64,000 nt of DNA from Labrys sp. KNU-23 (GTDB lineage: Bacteria; Pseudomonadota; Alphaproteobacteria; Rhizobiales; Labraceae). The stretch spans positions 434,001-498,000 of the forward strand of contig NZ_CP043488.1 of assembly GCF_008330945.1 (NCBI RefSeq), written 5' to 3'. Below the pieces are notes generated by a model. The model was not told the DNA's origin and did not search any database. It worked only from the letters and a program-made list of their open reading frames with translations. Shown piece after piece: positions 25,972 to 35,396 of the stretch. The position numbers were made by a program, and so were the translations under genes. Positions within the stretch are counted from its first letter, which is position 1. Every line of letters begins with the position of its first letter.

Positions 25972-26883
25972 ATGCGGGATCTCAATGATCTGTTTTACTT
26001 TGTGCTGGTGGTCGATCACGGCGGATTCGCCGCGGCGTCGCGAGCGGGCGGCATGCAAAAGTCCAAGCTCAGCCGGCGTATCCAGCAATTGGAGGATCGG
26101 CTGGGCGTGCGACTGCTCAACCGCTCTTCTCGCCGGTTCTCGGTGACGGAGATCGGTCGCGAATATTACGAACGCTGCGTTGCCATGCTGGTCGAGGCCG
26201 AAGCCGCCGAACAGGTCATCGTGCAGGTGCAGGCCGAGCCGCGCGGTATCGTCCGGGTGAGTTGCCCGGTGGCACTGATCAATTTCCAGTTTGGGGCACT
26301 GTTTGCGCGCTTCCTGACCGCATACCCAGCCATCCAAATCCATCTGGAAAGCACCAATCGGCGTGTCGACGTGATTGCCGAGGGCATCGATGTCGCCATT
26401 CGCGTGCGTTTCCCTCCGCTCGAACCGACCGAGCTCGTCATGCGGCGGCTCGATACGAGCACGCAATGCCTGGTGGCAAGCCCCGGACTTCTAGCCGGCC
26501 GGCTCATAGCCTCGCCGGCTGATCTGAACTGTTTGCCGAGTGCCACCCTTGGCCCGCCGCAGCGCGATTATCATTGGCAGCTCGAACATACCGATGGGCA
26601 AACCGCAAAGGTTGGTCATCTACCGCGGCTGGTGACCAGCGATATGGCCGCGCTTTGCGATGCGGCGCTTGCCGGCGTGGGTGTGGCGCAACTGCCCACC
26701 ATGGCGATCTGGCGGCATGTCGAAGCAGGGCAGCTGGTGCATGTATTGCCGGACTGGCGGCCGCGGGCCGGTATCGTGCATGCGGTATTTCCATCGCGGC
26801 GAGGGTTGCTGCCTTCCGTACGCACGCTGCTCGATTTTCTTGCCGACGAATGCGCAAAAGCCAGGAAACTGGCTGCCATGTAA
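25972..26883 (+). CDS. LysR-family transcription regulator, copy 1
   Basis: 303 residues from ATG 25972 (AGGA five bases upstream; a TTG at 25936 lacks one). The winged helix reads DLNDLFYFVLVVDHGGFAAASR and KSKLSRRIQQLEDRLGVRLLNRSSR, followed by the periplasmic-binding-like effector domain (LVRVSCPVALINFQFG, RVDVIAEGIDVAIRVRF). The GIDVAIRV pattern places it in the CrgA/AaeR-like group. It most likely controls the divergent hydrolase. Confidence 0.92.
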   Translation: MRDLNDLFYFVLVVDHGGFAAASRAGGMQKSKLSRRIQQLEDRLGVRLLNRSSRRFSVTEIGREYYERCVAMLVEAEAAEQVIVQVQAEPRGIVRVSCPVALINFQFGALFARFLTAYPAIQIHLESTNRRVDVIAEGIDVAIRVRFPPLEPTELVMRRLDTSTQCLVASPGLLAGRLIASPADLNCLPSATLGPPQRDYHWQLEHTDGQTAKVGHLPRLVTSDMAALCDAALAGVGVAQLPTMAIWRHVEAGQLVHVLPDWRPRAGIVHAVFPSRRGLLPSVRTLLDFLADECAKARKLAAM

Positions 26884-27100
26884 GCAGCGTCTTGGTGACT
26901 TGGCGTTACCAGCTGCCCCGATATCGGTGACCTTGGTTGAGGAGGGGTCTTTCAGGGCACCTGATCGATGCGATATCCTATCTCGACCGCGTTCGCCGGG
27001 CCGGCCGTTCGTCTGCTGTATACCTCGGTGCTGGCTGCCCGGGGGGGGGGGACGATGGCCCACCCGGCATGTGCATGCGCGTTCCCCCGACCTGCAATGC
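26884..27100. other. Intergenic gap with an 11-G run
   Basis: 217 bases between the convergent LysR and alcohol-dehydrogenase-like genes. It contains an uninterrupted run of eleven G at 27041-27051. No gene or clear terminator seen. Confidence 0.5.
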
Positions 27101-28069
27101 TTATTGCCTGGCCGGGACGATTACGACGCGCCCGAGGATGGAATTGCCTTCGGCATAGGCGTGGGCCTCGGAGGTGGCGGCAAGTGGAAACGTCCTGTCC
27201 ACGATCACCTTGAGATCCCCGGCTGCTGCCAGCTCCAGCATCCTGGAGACCGTGCGGTAGACATCCGGCTTTTCCAATTGCGTTCCCATGAAGACGCCGA
27301 AAAGCGATTGGTTCGCCTGCAGCGCTGGCCACAGATCAATGCTGAGCTGCGAACCGCCGGCGTTACCCACGAATATCAAACGCCCTTCGGGCCGGAGCGC
27401 CGCCAGGGAACCTTGCAGGGTGGCTCCCACCGGGTCCAGGACGAGATCCACGCCACGACCTTCTGTCAGACGCATGACCGTATCGACGACGTCGGCTGAG
27501 CGATGATCGATCGCATGATCGAGGCCAAGCCCGACAAGGCGCCTGGCCCTCTCGACGCCGGAGACCGTTGCAAGCACGGTCGCGCCTGCCCGGTGCGCAA
27601 GCTGGATGGCGGCGAGCCCGACGCCGCCGGCGCCTGCCTGGATGAGGACAGTTTCGCCACGCTTCAGACCACCCTGCGCGAAGAGGCAGTGGTGAGCGGT
27701 CCCGAATGCGATAGGCAGAGCTGCAGCAGCGGCCATGTCGAGTCCTGTCGGCACAGGCCAGGTCCGGCTGACGGCAACGGCACGCAATTCGGCATGCGAT
27801 CCGGCGAGATCGAAGCTCGTCACCTTCTGGCCCACCTGGCGATTTTTCACGTTCTCTCCGACCGCGATGATTTCGCCCGCGGCGGCATAGCCGACGACGA
27901 AGGCCGGGTGCGGTGGAGGCGTGGATGCGCGATTGATCAGGTCCCCGCCCTCGATCGCGGCGGCTTCGATGCGGATCAGGACGCCATCGCTTGGGCAAAC
28001 CGGATCGGGCACATCCGCGTAGCGAAGGACACCGGGTGGGCCAGGGAGATCGTGGATGGCTGCTTTCAT
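27101..28069 (-). CDS. Zinc-independent MDR alcohol dehydrogenase / quinone oxidoreductase
   Basis: 322 residues. GroES-like N-terminal domain (RIEAAAIEGGDLINR, GYAAAGEIIAVGENV) and a Rossmann domain with VLIQAGAGGVGLAAIQLA. The Cys/His zinc ligands of true alcohol dehydrogenases are absent, and the shape is that of QOR-type NADPH quinone or enone reductases. It lies between the two hydrolase/LysR pairs on the same strand as hydrolase copy 2, 162 bases downstream of it, so cotranscription is possible. Substrate unknown. Confidence 0.87.
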   Translation of the reverse strand: MKAAIHDLPGPPGVLRYADVPDPVCPSDGVLIRIEAAAIEGGDLINRASTPPPHPAFVVGYAAAGEIIAVGENVKNRQVGQKVTSFDLAGSHAELRAVAVSRTWPVPTGLDMAAAAALPIAFGTAHHCLFAQGGLKRGETVLIQAGAGGVGLAAIQLAHRAGATVLATVSGVERARRLVGLGLDHAIDHRSADVVDTVMRLTEGRGVDLVLDPVGATLQGSLAALRPEGRLIFVGNAGGSQLSIDLWPALQANQSLFGVFMGTQLEKPDVYRTVSRMLELAAAGDLKVIVDRTFPLAATSEAHAYAEGNSILGRVVIVPARQ

Positions 28070-28231
28070 GGTTCTCTCGCCGCGCCGTCACTCCTGCGGG
28101 AACGACTAGACGCATCAGCAAGGGGGCCTTTTAATGCTAACGTCGCAGGGCCTCCCTCTGGGGTTGAGGTTGGCGGGCTCCATGGACGGATCGCTCTGGA
28201 TTCGACTCGAAGCTCGCCATCCCGGCCTGGA

Positions 28232-28882
28232 TCAGCCTTTGCCCGGCACAGGCGTTTTGAGCAGTTGCTGCTCCCAGAGGAAGGCAATGCCGCTGCCGGC
28301 AGCATGCTGCACCAGCACCTCCGAAAGCTCGGCGGCATGCTCTGTACGAGCCCAGTCGCGCTGCCATTCCGAAGCCACCGCCAGCCAGGTCATCATGTTC
28401 GCACCGGCCATGATCATGCGCTGGATGGCGACCTCGTGGGCCTCTACCGAAGTGCCGCCGGACGCATCGGTGACAACCGTCACGTCCCAGCCTTCACCGA
28501 GCGCCTGGATCGTCGGCATCGCAACGCAAATCTCGGTCCACAGGCCCGCGATGATCAGCTGCTTGCGGCCGGTGGCCTTGACAGCGTCGACTACCTTCCG
28601 ATCTTCCCAGGTGTTGATGAACGTCCGGTCGATCACTTCCTGACCGGGGAAGACATCGGTGATCTGGGGGAAGATGGCACCGCCCCGGTCCGCGATGACA
28701 CTCGTCAGGATGGTGGGGACGCCAAATGCCTTGGCTGCCTTCGCCAGAGCCGTCGAATTGTTGACCACCATGTGAGGATCGTGGCTGTTCAGGTTCGCGA
28801 GTTGGTACGGCTGGTGGTCGATCAGAACGAGGACTGAGTCTTCGGGCCGAAGAAGCGAGTCAAGGCCGTTGCGAAAAGCCAT
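28232..28882 (-). CDS. Isochorismatase-family cysteine hydrolase (YcaC-like), copy 2
   Basis: 216 residues from ATG 28882 (AGGAAG upstream; the longer frame to 28978 has no ribosome site). The triad is D22 in VLIDHQ, K107 in GRKQL and C119 in GLWTEICVAMP; DASGGTSVEAHE is the companion segment. It is clearly related to copy 1 (shared motifs and length, many substitutions) and, like it, diverges from its own LysR gene, at 29021. A detoxifying or catabolic hydrolase of a small amide-type compound is plausible. Confidence 0.88.
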   Translation of the reverse strand: MAFRNGLDSLLRPEDSVLVLIDHQPYQLANLNSHDPHMVVNNSTALAKAAKAFGVPTILTSVIADRGGAIFPQITDVFPGQEVIDRTFINTWEDRKVVDAVKATGRKQLIIAGLWTEICVAMPTIQALGEGWDVTVVTDASGGTSVEAHEVAIQRMIMAGANMMTWLAVASEWQRDWARTEHAAELSEVLVQHAAGSGIAFLWEQQLLKTPVPGKG

Positions 28883-29020
28883 TACGACTTCCTTTCCTGC
28901 TGTTGTAAGTGGCACCGGGTTTTCCGGTAGGCATCCGTCAGCGGCGACGTCGCCCGGCCGCAATTTGTCGTTCCTCATTGCGATGCGATAGTGCCATAGT
29001 CTGGCACGCTGTGTCGCGAA

Positions 29021-29929
29021 ATGAGGAACGCCGAGTTGGATATCGAAGATCTACAGACATTCGTCGCAGTGGCCGATGCCGGGGGGGTATCGGCGGCCGC
29101 GCGCCGGCTCGGCGTCTCCAAGTCAATCGTCAGTCGACGGCTTTTTCGGGTTGAAGCGGAGCTTGGCGTCCAGCTTCTCGCACGAACGACCCGCGGCGCT
29201 GCACTCACGGAAGCGGGAATCACGTTTAGAGACCATGCGGCCAGAGCCAGCGCCGAGATCGATACGGCCAGGGAAACGATCCTGCCCACTGGCGAGCTGC
29301 GCGGCAGCCTGAGGGTTGCCATGCCGCTTACTTTCGGCGCGACCCACTTCGCTCCCGTGCTTGCGGAGATGGCGCGCCTGCACCCGAAGCTTCACATCCA
29401 TGCTTCCTACAGCGATCGTTTCGTCGATCTCATCGCAGAGGGTTTCGATTGCGCGATCCGGGGCGCCTACCTTCAGGACTCCAACCTGATCGCGAGACGC
29501 GTTGGGCCGATCCATGGAAAGCTTGTCGCAAGCCCGGATTATATCAAGGTGCATGGGGCACCCGAGACGCCCGACGAACTCGGAGCCCATCAGGCCCTCA
29601 TGCAGGGAACGGAGGCTTGGCAGTTCATGGATGGCGACAAGATCGTCACGGTTCAGCCGCAGGGCAGGTTCAAGGCCGACAGCGCCACAGCGCTTGCCGC
29701 CGCGGCGGCGGCCGGTCTCGGCATCGCCTGGCTCCCCGATTGCATCACCCATGAATATGTGACCTCAGGCGCGCTGGTCCCGATCATGAGATGCTATCCG
29801 GTGCCTCCGGGGGCCGCTTATGTCGTCCGCCTGCCAGGTCAGCACCCCACGCGGAAAGTGCGGGTGCTCACGGAGATGCTGATTGAGTATTTCAAACGCA
29901 ACCCGGATCTTTGGGGCCTTGACGGCTAG
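29021..29929 (+). CDS. LysR-family transcription regulator, copy 2
   Basis: 302 residues. HTH segment DIEDLQTFVAVADAGGVSAAARRLGVSKSIVSRRL (given by its two halves around residues 8-42), then an effector domain with LRGSLRVAMPLTFG, DLIAEGFDCAIRGAY and GLGIAWLPD. Same CrgA-like class as the copy at 25972 but clearly diverged. The start at 29021 faces hydrolase copy 2 across 138 bases. Confidence 0.92.
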   Translation: MRNAELDIEDLQTFVAVADAGGVSAAARRLGVSKSIVSRRLFRVEAELGVQLLARTTRGAALTEAGITFRDHAARASAEIDTARETILPTGELRGSLRVAMPLTFGATHFAPVLAEMARLHPKLHIHASYSDRFVDLIAEGFDCAIRGAYLQDSNLIARRVGPIHGKLVASPDYIKVHGAPETPDELGAHQALMQGTEAWQFMDGDKIVTVQPQGRFKADSATALAAAAAAGLGIAWLPDCITHEYVTSGALVPIMRCYPVPPGAAYVVRLPGQHPTRKVRVLTEMLIEYFKRNPDLWGLDG

Positions 29930-30576
29930 GGCACGACGGCTCGGCCAATCACCCCTATCGTATTATGTCGAGGGAAGTTGTGGTTTCAGCCATTGGAATA
30001 TGCCACGGCGTAAGACCTGGCTGCAGGCCCCCACAACCAATTCTGTCATCAATCTCTCGCCATCTGGGCCTCACGGCTTCGGTGGCATTTTGCGTTTCCG
30101 CACGCAATTCGAAGGGACATGTCGGGAAGAACAGCGCGGGCGGTTTTCCAGTTTCCTCCCGTGTGACCAGTTTGGTCAATTGTCGACACAAGTATTTGAA
30201 ATACCTAACAAAATTTTTCACGAAATTTCGCGCGAGAGCCAATCGCCCGCGGAGCTCTGAATGAGGTCGAACCTCTTCAGGGGAGCAGAGATTGTGGCTC
30301 GATACGCGGGAGCCTCGCCATTTCTCCAGGGTTTTGGTCGGTGATGGCGAGGAGGAACTCGTCGCGGGTGTCGCGCGGAAGAAAAGCCGCCGCCGGATGG
30401 CAAGTTGGCGCGAAATGGCAAGACGGGTGGGCTGCCCATGCTTGAAAAGGTCCGAACAAGGTTCGTCTGCCGATCAGGCCGTGATGGGATGGGCAGCGTT
30501 GAGGTGTCCCGCGCCGCGCCCTGTGGAATGGCCCCACATCGTTATTCCGCGCGGTCTTGAATGGAGAGGTATGTCT
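29930..30576. other. Intergenic region upstream of the DUF1254 gene
   Basis: About 650 bases. Frames on both strands (for example on the minus strand at 30277-30537) show no known protein and no good ribosome sites. A short AT-rich spot lies near 30190-30225. Promoter of the next gene presumably near 30500. Confidence 0.4.
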
Positions 30577-31611
30577 ATGTTCCGCTGGATTGGGATCGGT
30601 CTCGCATGTGCTTCAGTTGCACTGACCAGTGGAGCATTTGCCCAGGCGGCAAGCAGCGCAATACCGGTTACCATTGACAATTTCCCACGTGCTGAAACCG
30701 ACCATTACCTCGCGATGAATGCAAAGCTCATAGGCGGCCTGGGCAAGTTTCAGCACGCCCGAGAGCCCGCGTCGATCGACAATCAGACCGTCATTCGCAT
30801 GAACCGGGATACGCTCTATTCATTTGCGGTGTTCGATCTCGCCGGCAGCCCGGTAACGCTCTCGCTGCCTGAGGCGGGCAAGCGCTATATGTCGATGATG
30901 ATCGTTGACCAGGACCACTACCTGCCGATCGTCGCCTACGGGACGCAGCCGGTGACGCTGACGCAGGAATCGGTTGGTACCCGATATGCCTTCGTAGCCG
31001 TCCGGACGCTGGTCGATCCCAACGACCCGAAGGATCTCGACGAGGTCCACAGGCTCCAGGATGCAATCAAGGTCAGCCAGAACGAGACAGGCAGGCTCGA
31101 CCTTCCAAACTGGGACGAAGGCAGTCTCACGGATGTCCGCAATGCGCTGCTCGTCCTGGCCAAGTATCAGACCTCTTTTCGGGGTGCCTTTGGAGCTCGC
31201 GGCCGGGTCGATCCCATCCAGCACCTGATTGGCACGGCCGCCGGATGGGGCGGCATTCCGGACAGGGACGCCACCTATGTGAGCTTCACGCCCGCGAAGA
31301 ACGACGGCCGAACGATCCACACCCTCACCGTGCCAACGAAAGTGCCGGTGAAGGATTTCTGGTCTGTCAGCGTTTACAACCCAAAGGGCTTCTTCGAGAA
31401 AAATGCCTATAACGCCTATTCGATCAACAGCATTACCGCCAGGAAGAACGCCGACGGATCGGTGACAATCCAGTTTGGCGGCTGTGACGGCAAAATCCCG
31501 AACTGTCTGCCGATCGTCGAGGGCTGGAACTACACCACACGGCTTTATCGTCCGGAGCAATCCATTGTCAGCGGGAAGTGGAAGGTTCCGGAGGCAAGCC
31601 CCTTAAATTGA
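30577..31611 (+). CDS. Secreted DUF1254/DUF1214 protein
   Basis: 344 residues starting MFRWIGIGLACASVALTSG, a signal peptide cleaved after AFAQ. The mature part has the DUF1254 motif TVIRMNRDTLYSFAVFD and the DUF1214 end (VPVKDFWSVSVYN and a Tyr-rich tail). The family is common in proteobacteria and has no settled function. GGAGAGG lies seven bases before ATG 30577; the ATG at 30571 touches the ribosome site and is less likely. It converges on the GH130 gene. Confidence 0.88.
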   Translation: MFRWIGIGLACASVALTSGAFAQAASSAIPVTIDNFPRAETDHYLAMNAKLIGGLGKFQHAREPASIDNQTVIRMNRDTLYSFAVFDLAGSPVTLSLPEAGKRYMSMMIVDQDHYLPIVAYGTQPVTLTQESVGTRYAFVAVRTLVDPNDPKDLDEVHRLQDAIKVSQNETGRLDLPNWDEGSLTDVRNALLVLAKYQTSFRGAFGARGRVDPIQHLIGTAAGWGGIPDRDATYVSFTPAKNDGRTIHTLTVPTKVPVKDFWSVSVYNPKGFFEKNAYNAYSINSITARKNADGSVTIQFGGCDGKIPNCLPIVEGWNYTTRLYRPEQSIVSGKWKVPEASPLN

Positions 31612-31693
31612 ACTTCAAGGGATGGTCCTGCGAGGAGGGAGAAGTCGGTTGGCTGTGTCGCCGCCGCGGCAGAGCGTGAGAACCGGCAGGCCC

Positions 31694-33034
31694 TCAAAAT
31701 GTCAAGCTCGATATCAGGTCGGCGATCAGTATCGTCGAGATATGACAGAAGGTGTCGGACACGGCATAGGGCAGTATGATCTGATTTCCATGCCGCATCG
31801 CGCCACATGTATAAACAACATTGGGCACGTATCCCTCGCGCTCGGAGGGATTGGGACGGATCAGCGGCTGGCTCGACCGCGCCAGAATCTTCGATGGGTC
31901 TTGCTTGTCTAGCAGAACCGCCCCGATGGAATATTTTCGGATCGGGCCGACGCCATGGGTCAGCAGTAGCCAGCCTTCGTCGAGTTCGATAGGGGAACCA
32001 CAGGTACCTATCTGAACGAACTCCCAGGGAAAATGCGGCTTCACGATGGCCGTGCCGCCATCCCAGGCATAAAGATCGTCGGAATAGGTCAGATACAGGT
32101 TCTCATTGTCTTGCCGAGTTATCATGGCGTAATGACCATCGATCTTGCGCGGGAACAACGCCATGCCCTTGTTGCGGGCAGCGGCTCCTCTTAGCGGCGT
32201 CATTCGGAACGTAACGAAATCCGTGGTCTCGATCAGCTCGGAGCGTATCGCCTGACCGCTGTAGGCCGTGTAGGTCGCATAGAAAATGTCCTTGCCGCCA
32301 TCGTCGAATTTCACGAAGCGAGCGTCTTCGATGCCGTTCGACTGCGCGATCGTGACCGGAAAGATCACCCTTTCACTGATTTCGTCCGCAGGGTCGAAAC
32401 CGACCGCGACCTCATCACCATCCGGGCCTGATGTCCTGTCTTGCACTTTGGGAAGCGAGGCGAGGCGGGCGGTAGGCTGGACGGTTACTGTACCGTCAGC
32501 CGTGACGGTACCCGATCGAAAGGTGAGCGAGGAAATATGTCCTTCTCCGACAGCACGCAGGCTCAAGATGAAGCGGTGTCCGCCCTCGGGCGCGCCAGAC
32601 TGGTTCGGATCGAGGACAATGCTCGGATTGAACAAAGCCGACGCTTCGAAAGAGTATTCATTGAGAAAATAGGCGCCCACCAACAGACGTTGCGTTGAGG
32701 TGAAATCCGTATGCGACGCGAAGGCGTCTTCCATCTCGTCGGAGCGAGCCTGCATTGAGCCCAGGAGATTGCGATGCCGGGACTGGAAATTGGCAAGAAC
32801 ATCGGCGAGCTCTCGTTCAACCTCTTCCGGACGCAGAGCCAGAACACGATCGACGATATGGTTCGCCCTGGTCTTGTCGACGGGACTCAGATCCCGCGGC
32901 TCCGTCGCCGGCTTGAACGGGCGCACGATCACCCTCGCCGGATTCGGGCGCAGATAGACATCCTGGCGGTTCATGAAAGGGTTCTGCGACAGAACATCCT
33001 CGACATGGGTCGGCAGGTCTGGAGTGTCATTCAT
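31694..33034 (-). CDS. GH130-family mannoside phosphorylase/hydrolase-like protein
   Basis: 446 residues from ATG 33034 (GGAAAG upstream). Five-bladed propeller family: EASALFNPSIVLDP, the catalytic-site NGIEDARFVKF with the conserved Asp, IRKYSIGAVLLDK and VVYTCGA. GH130 enzymes cleave beta-linked mannosides, often by phosphorolysis; members with an extended N-terminus, as here, are frequent beside GT4 genes. Third gene of an operon after manA and a GT4 gene. I infer a role in making or trimming a mannose-containing oligosaccharide. Confidence 0.85.
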   Translation of the reverse strand: MNDTPDLPTHVEDVLSQNPFMNRQDVYLRPNPARVIVRPFKPATEPRDLSPVDKTRANHIVDRVLALRPEEVERELADVLANFQSRHRNLLGSMQARSDEMEDAFASHTDFTSTQRLLVGAYFLNEYSFEASALFNPSIVLDPNQSGAPEGGHRFILSLRAVGEGHISSLTFRSGTVTADGTVTVQPTARLASLPKVQDRTSGPDGDEVAVGFDPADEISERVIFPVTIAQSNGIEDARFVKFDDGGKDIFYATYTAYSGQAIRSELIETTDFVTFRMTPLRGAAARNKGMALFPRKIDGHYAMITRQDNENLYLTYSDDLYAWDGGTAIVKPHFPWEFVQIGTCGSPIELDEGWLLLTHGVGPIRKYSIGAVLLDKQDPSKILARSSQPLIRPNPSEREGYVPNVVYTCGAMRHGNQIILPYAVSDTFCHISTILIADLISSLTF

Positions 33035-33098
33035 AGTGATCTTTCCAACTCCCTTGCCGGAAACCGACCTTGGTATTCGCTGAAACTCGCCAGTGAAC

Positions 33099-35396
33099 TC
33101 AAACATGAAGCGCTCGAACGGGTCTGACCTTCATGCCCTCGCTGTTTTCGCGTGCCAGCTGGCGGATCTCCGCAAGGCTGCTCAAGTAGGACAGGACGGA
33201 TTCGCCGCCCCTGTTTTCATTGACGCGGTCAGGATGCAGCCCATCGCAGCAACTGCCGTCTTGTAGATCAACCAGGGGCACCCATAGATCGTTGCTACCC
33301 AGGAACCAGGCGAAGATGCGGGTCGCATCGGCCTGCCAGCGCACGTCATTCGTTGATCGCCAGGCCGAGATGCAGGCCGAAATCATGGCTGTGGCTTCCA
33401 CCGGCTGCTGGTCGAAGGCATGGGGCAGGGTGCGGGCTTCCCCAAACCCCCTCGTGCCGACCGGCCGGAAACAGCCAGTCGCTCCGATCTGCAATTGCGT
33501 CAGCCAGCGCAGGGAGCGCAGGCCCGCGTCGACATAGACAGAATTTCGAACCGAGCTGCCTGTCACGATCAAGGCCTGCGACAGGCGGGCATTGTCATAA
33601 GAAAGCCCCTCCTCGAACCAGATCCAGTCGGCTGTCTCGACCCTCGACAGAAGCGAAATCAACCTGTCGGCGAGCAGCGTACGCAAGCGCAAGGCCGCAG
33701 CGTTGCCTCCGGCGACGGCGCAGTAGTCGTCGAGACCTAGCAATGCAAACGCCCAGGCCCGGGGCGAGGTGAAGCTTTCGACCGCATCCAGGGCCTGTGC
33801 GAACAAGGATGCGGCCCAGCGCTGCCGCGACGCATTGACGTCGCTGCGGGCGCAGCGGCCCAGAGCCCACAGCGTCCGCCCGTGGCTGTCTTCCGAGCCG
33901 CTATCCTCGAGCCAGCGGCGGTCGAAACTCATGAAGTTACGAAAGCGCCTCGTGCCGGGGTTCCAGGCGTGCTGGACAAAGGCAGCGAAACGAGCGGTCA
34001 AGGCTTCCGACAAACGCAGCTCACCTGGGCTATTGAGTGCGCAGGCGAGCAGCAGGGCGCGGGCGTTGTCGTCGACACAATAGCCGTGATCGCGATCCGG
34101 AACACAGTGAATGGCGTGCTGGAAAAGCCCGGTATCATCGCACATCGACAGGAAATGGCCGAGTTCCATCGATGGCGAGGCTTCGATGTCTCGGGCGAAC
34201 AGGCGGTGGTCGATCTGCCGGCGCGCCTTATGAGGCAGTTTGATCCGTTGCGCGCGAACGGCCTTTTCGAAAACGCCAAGGTATCGTTCGGCGGTGCGGT
34301 CCCACGTCATCGATCGGCTGCTGGCATAGGCCCGCTCACGCATCGCCTGGCGCTCGCCATCATTGGTGAGCAGCCCTCCAATGGCGCTGCCGATCGCGGA
34401 GGAATCGCCGAATGGCACAAGGATGCCACGGCCATCGGCGAGCAATTCCTGGGCGTGCCAATAGGGCGTGGATACCACTGCCTTGCCGAGCCCGAAACTG
34501 TAGGCGAGGGTGCCCGATGTCATTTGCGCCTCATTGAGGTAGGGCGTGACATAGACATCGCACATCGCAATGAAGGCGAGCAGAGTCGGCTTGTCGACGA
34601 ACCGGTCGAGGAACACCACGTGTTTCTCGATCGCCAGATTGTGCGCCCGCTCCATCAGACTCTCGCGATAGCCTTCCCCGTCGGTCCGCACCAGATTGGG
34701 GTGGGTCGCGCCCAGGACCACATAGACTGCGTCCGGCCGGCTTTTCAGGATGGAGGGCATGGCATCGATCATGGTTTCGATGCCCTTATTGGGAGAAAGC
34801 AGGCCGAAGGTCAGAATGACGGCTTTGCCAGCGAAGCCGAGCTTGGCTTTAGCCCGATCCGGCGTGACAAAGGCAAAGTCGGGAATCCCATGAGGAATGA
34901 TCTCGATTTTTTCATCCGCCACCTCGTAGACATGGCGCAGCAGATCCCGCCCCTTCTCGGCCATGACGATGATCTTTGACGAGGCATCCACAACCTTGAC
35001 GAGCACACTGCGTTGTTCCGGCGTCGGCTTGGCCAAGACGGTATGAAGCGTGGTGATGATCGGCATGGTCAAACGCGAAAGCAGATTCGTGACATGACCG
35101 CCGGCTGGGCCACCAAAGATGCCGAATTCGTGTTGAAGGCAGACGGCATCGACATGCCCGGCGTTGAGGAAGTCAGCCGCTTCGACATAATCGTCCAGTC
35201 TGTCGTCGCGGATCTGCAGCTTGACGCTCGGTGGATAAATGTAACGCTGGCCGTGATCCGTCATTGCAACAATCGACGTATCGAGGTTGGGGCGTGACAT
35301 CGCCACCGCTTGCTGCAGGTCGGTCGTGAAGGTCGCGATGCCGCACTGGCGGGGCAGGGAGTTTCCGATAAAGGCTACACGGTTCAACGATGTCAT
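33099..35396 (-). CDS. GT4-family glycosyltransferase with C-terminal helical (alpha/alpha-barrel-like) domain
   Basis: 765 residues. Residues 1-370 are a GT-B/GT4 transferase: FIGNSLPRQCGIATFTTDL, LQHEFGIFGGPAG, EIIPHGIPD, ILTFGLLSPNKGIETMIDA and the nucleotide-sugar segment ending MTSGTLAYSFGLGKAVVSTP. Residues 400-765 are helical with DNARALLLACAL, DSHGRTLWALGRC and SYDNARLSQALI, resembling six-hairpin glycosidase folds. A nucleotide sugar, probably GDP-mannose given manA upstream, is the likely donor. Its start overlaps the manA stop by four bases. Confidence 0.85.
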   Translation of the reverse strand: MTSLNRVAFIGNSLPRQCGIATFTTDLQQAVAMSRPNLDTSIVAMTDHGQRYIYPPSVKLQIRDDRLDDYVEAADFLNAGHVDAVCLQHEFGIFGGPAGGHVTNLLSRLTMPIITTLHTVLAKPTPEQRSVLVKVVDASSKIIVMAEKGRDLLRHVYEVADEKIEIIPHGIPDFAFVTPDRAKAKLGFAGKAVILTFGLLSPNKGIETMIDAMPSILKSRPDAVYVVLGATHPNLVRTDGEGYRESLMERAHNLAIEKHVVFLDRFVDKPTLLAFIAMCDVYVTPYLNEAQMTSGTLAYSFGLGKAVVSTPYWHAQELLADGRGILVPFGDSSAIGSAIGGLLTNDGERQAMRERAYASSRSMTWDRTAERYLGVFEKAVRAQRIKLPHKARRQIDHRLFARDIEASPSMELGHFLSMCDDTGLFQHAIHCVPDRDHGYCVDDNARALLLACALNSPGELRLSEALTARFAAFVQHAWNPGTRRFRNFMSFDRRWLEDSGSEDSHGRTLWALGRCARSDVNASRQRWAASLFAQALDAVESFTSPRAWAFALLGLDDYCAVAGGNAAALRLRTLLADRLISLLSRVETADWIWFEEGLSYDNARLSQALIVTGSSVRNSVYVDAGLRSLRWLTQLQIGATGCFRPVGTRGFGEARTLPHAFDQQPVEATAMISACISAWRSTNDVRWQADATRIFAWFLGSNDLWVPLVDLQDGSCCDGLHPDRVNENRGGESVLSYLSSLAEIRQLARENSEGMKVRPVRALHV

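Noticed and set aside
27503..28837. 444-residue plus-strand ORF
   Set aside because: Covers the reverse strand of two well-identified genes and the gap between them; no motif.
30277..30537. Minus-strand ORF in the gap before the DUF1254 gene
   Set aside because: No ribosome site and no known family; could not be supported as a gene.
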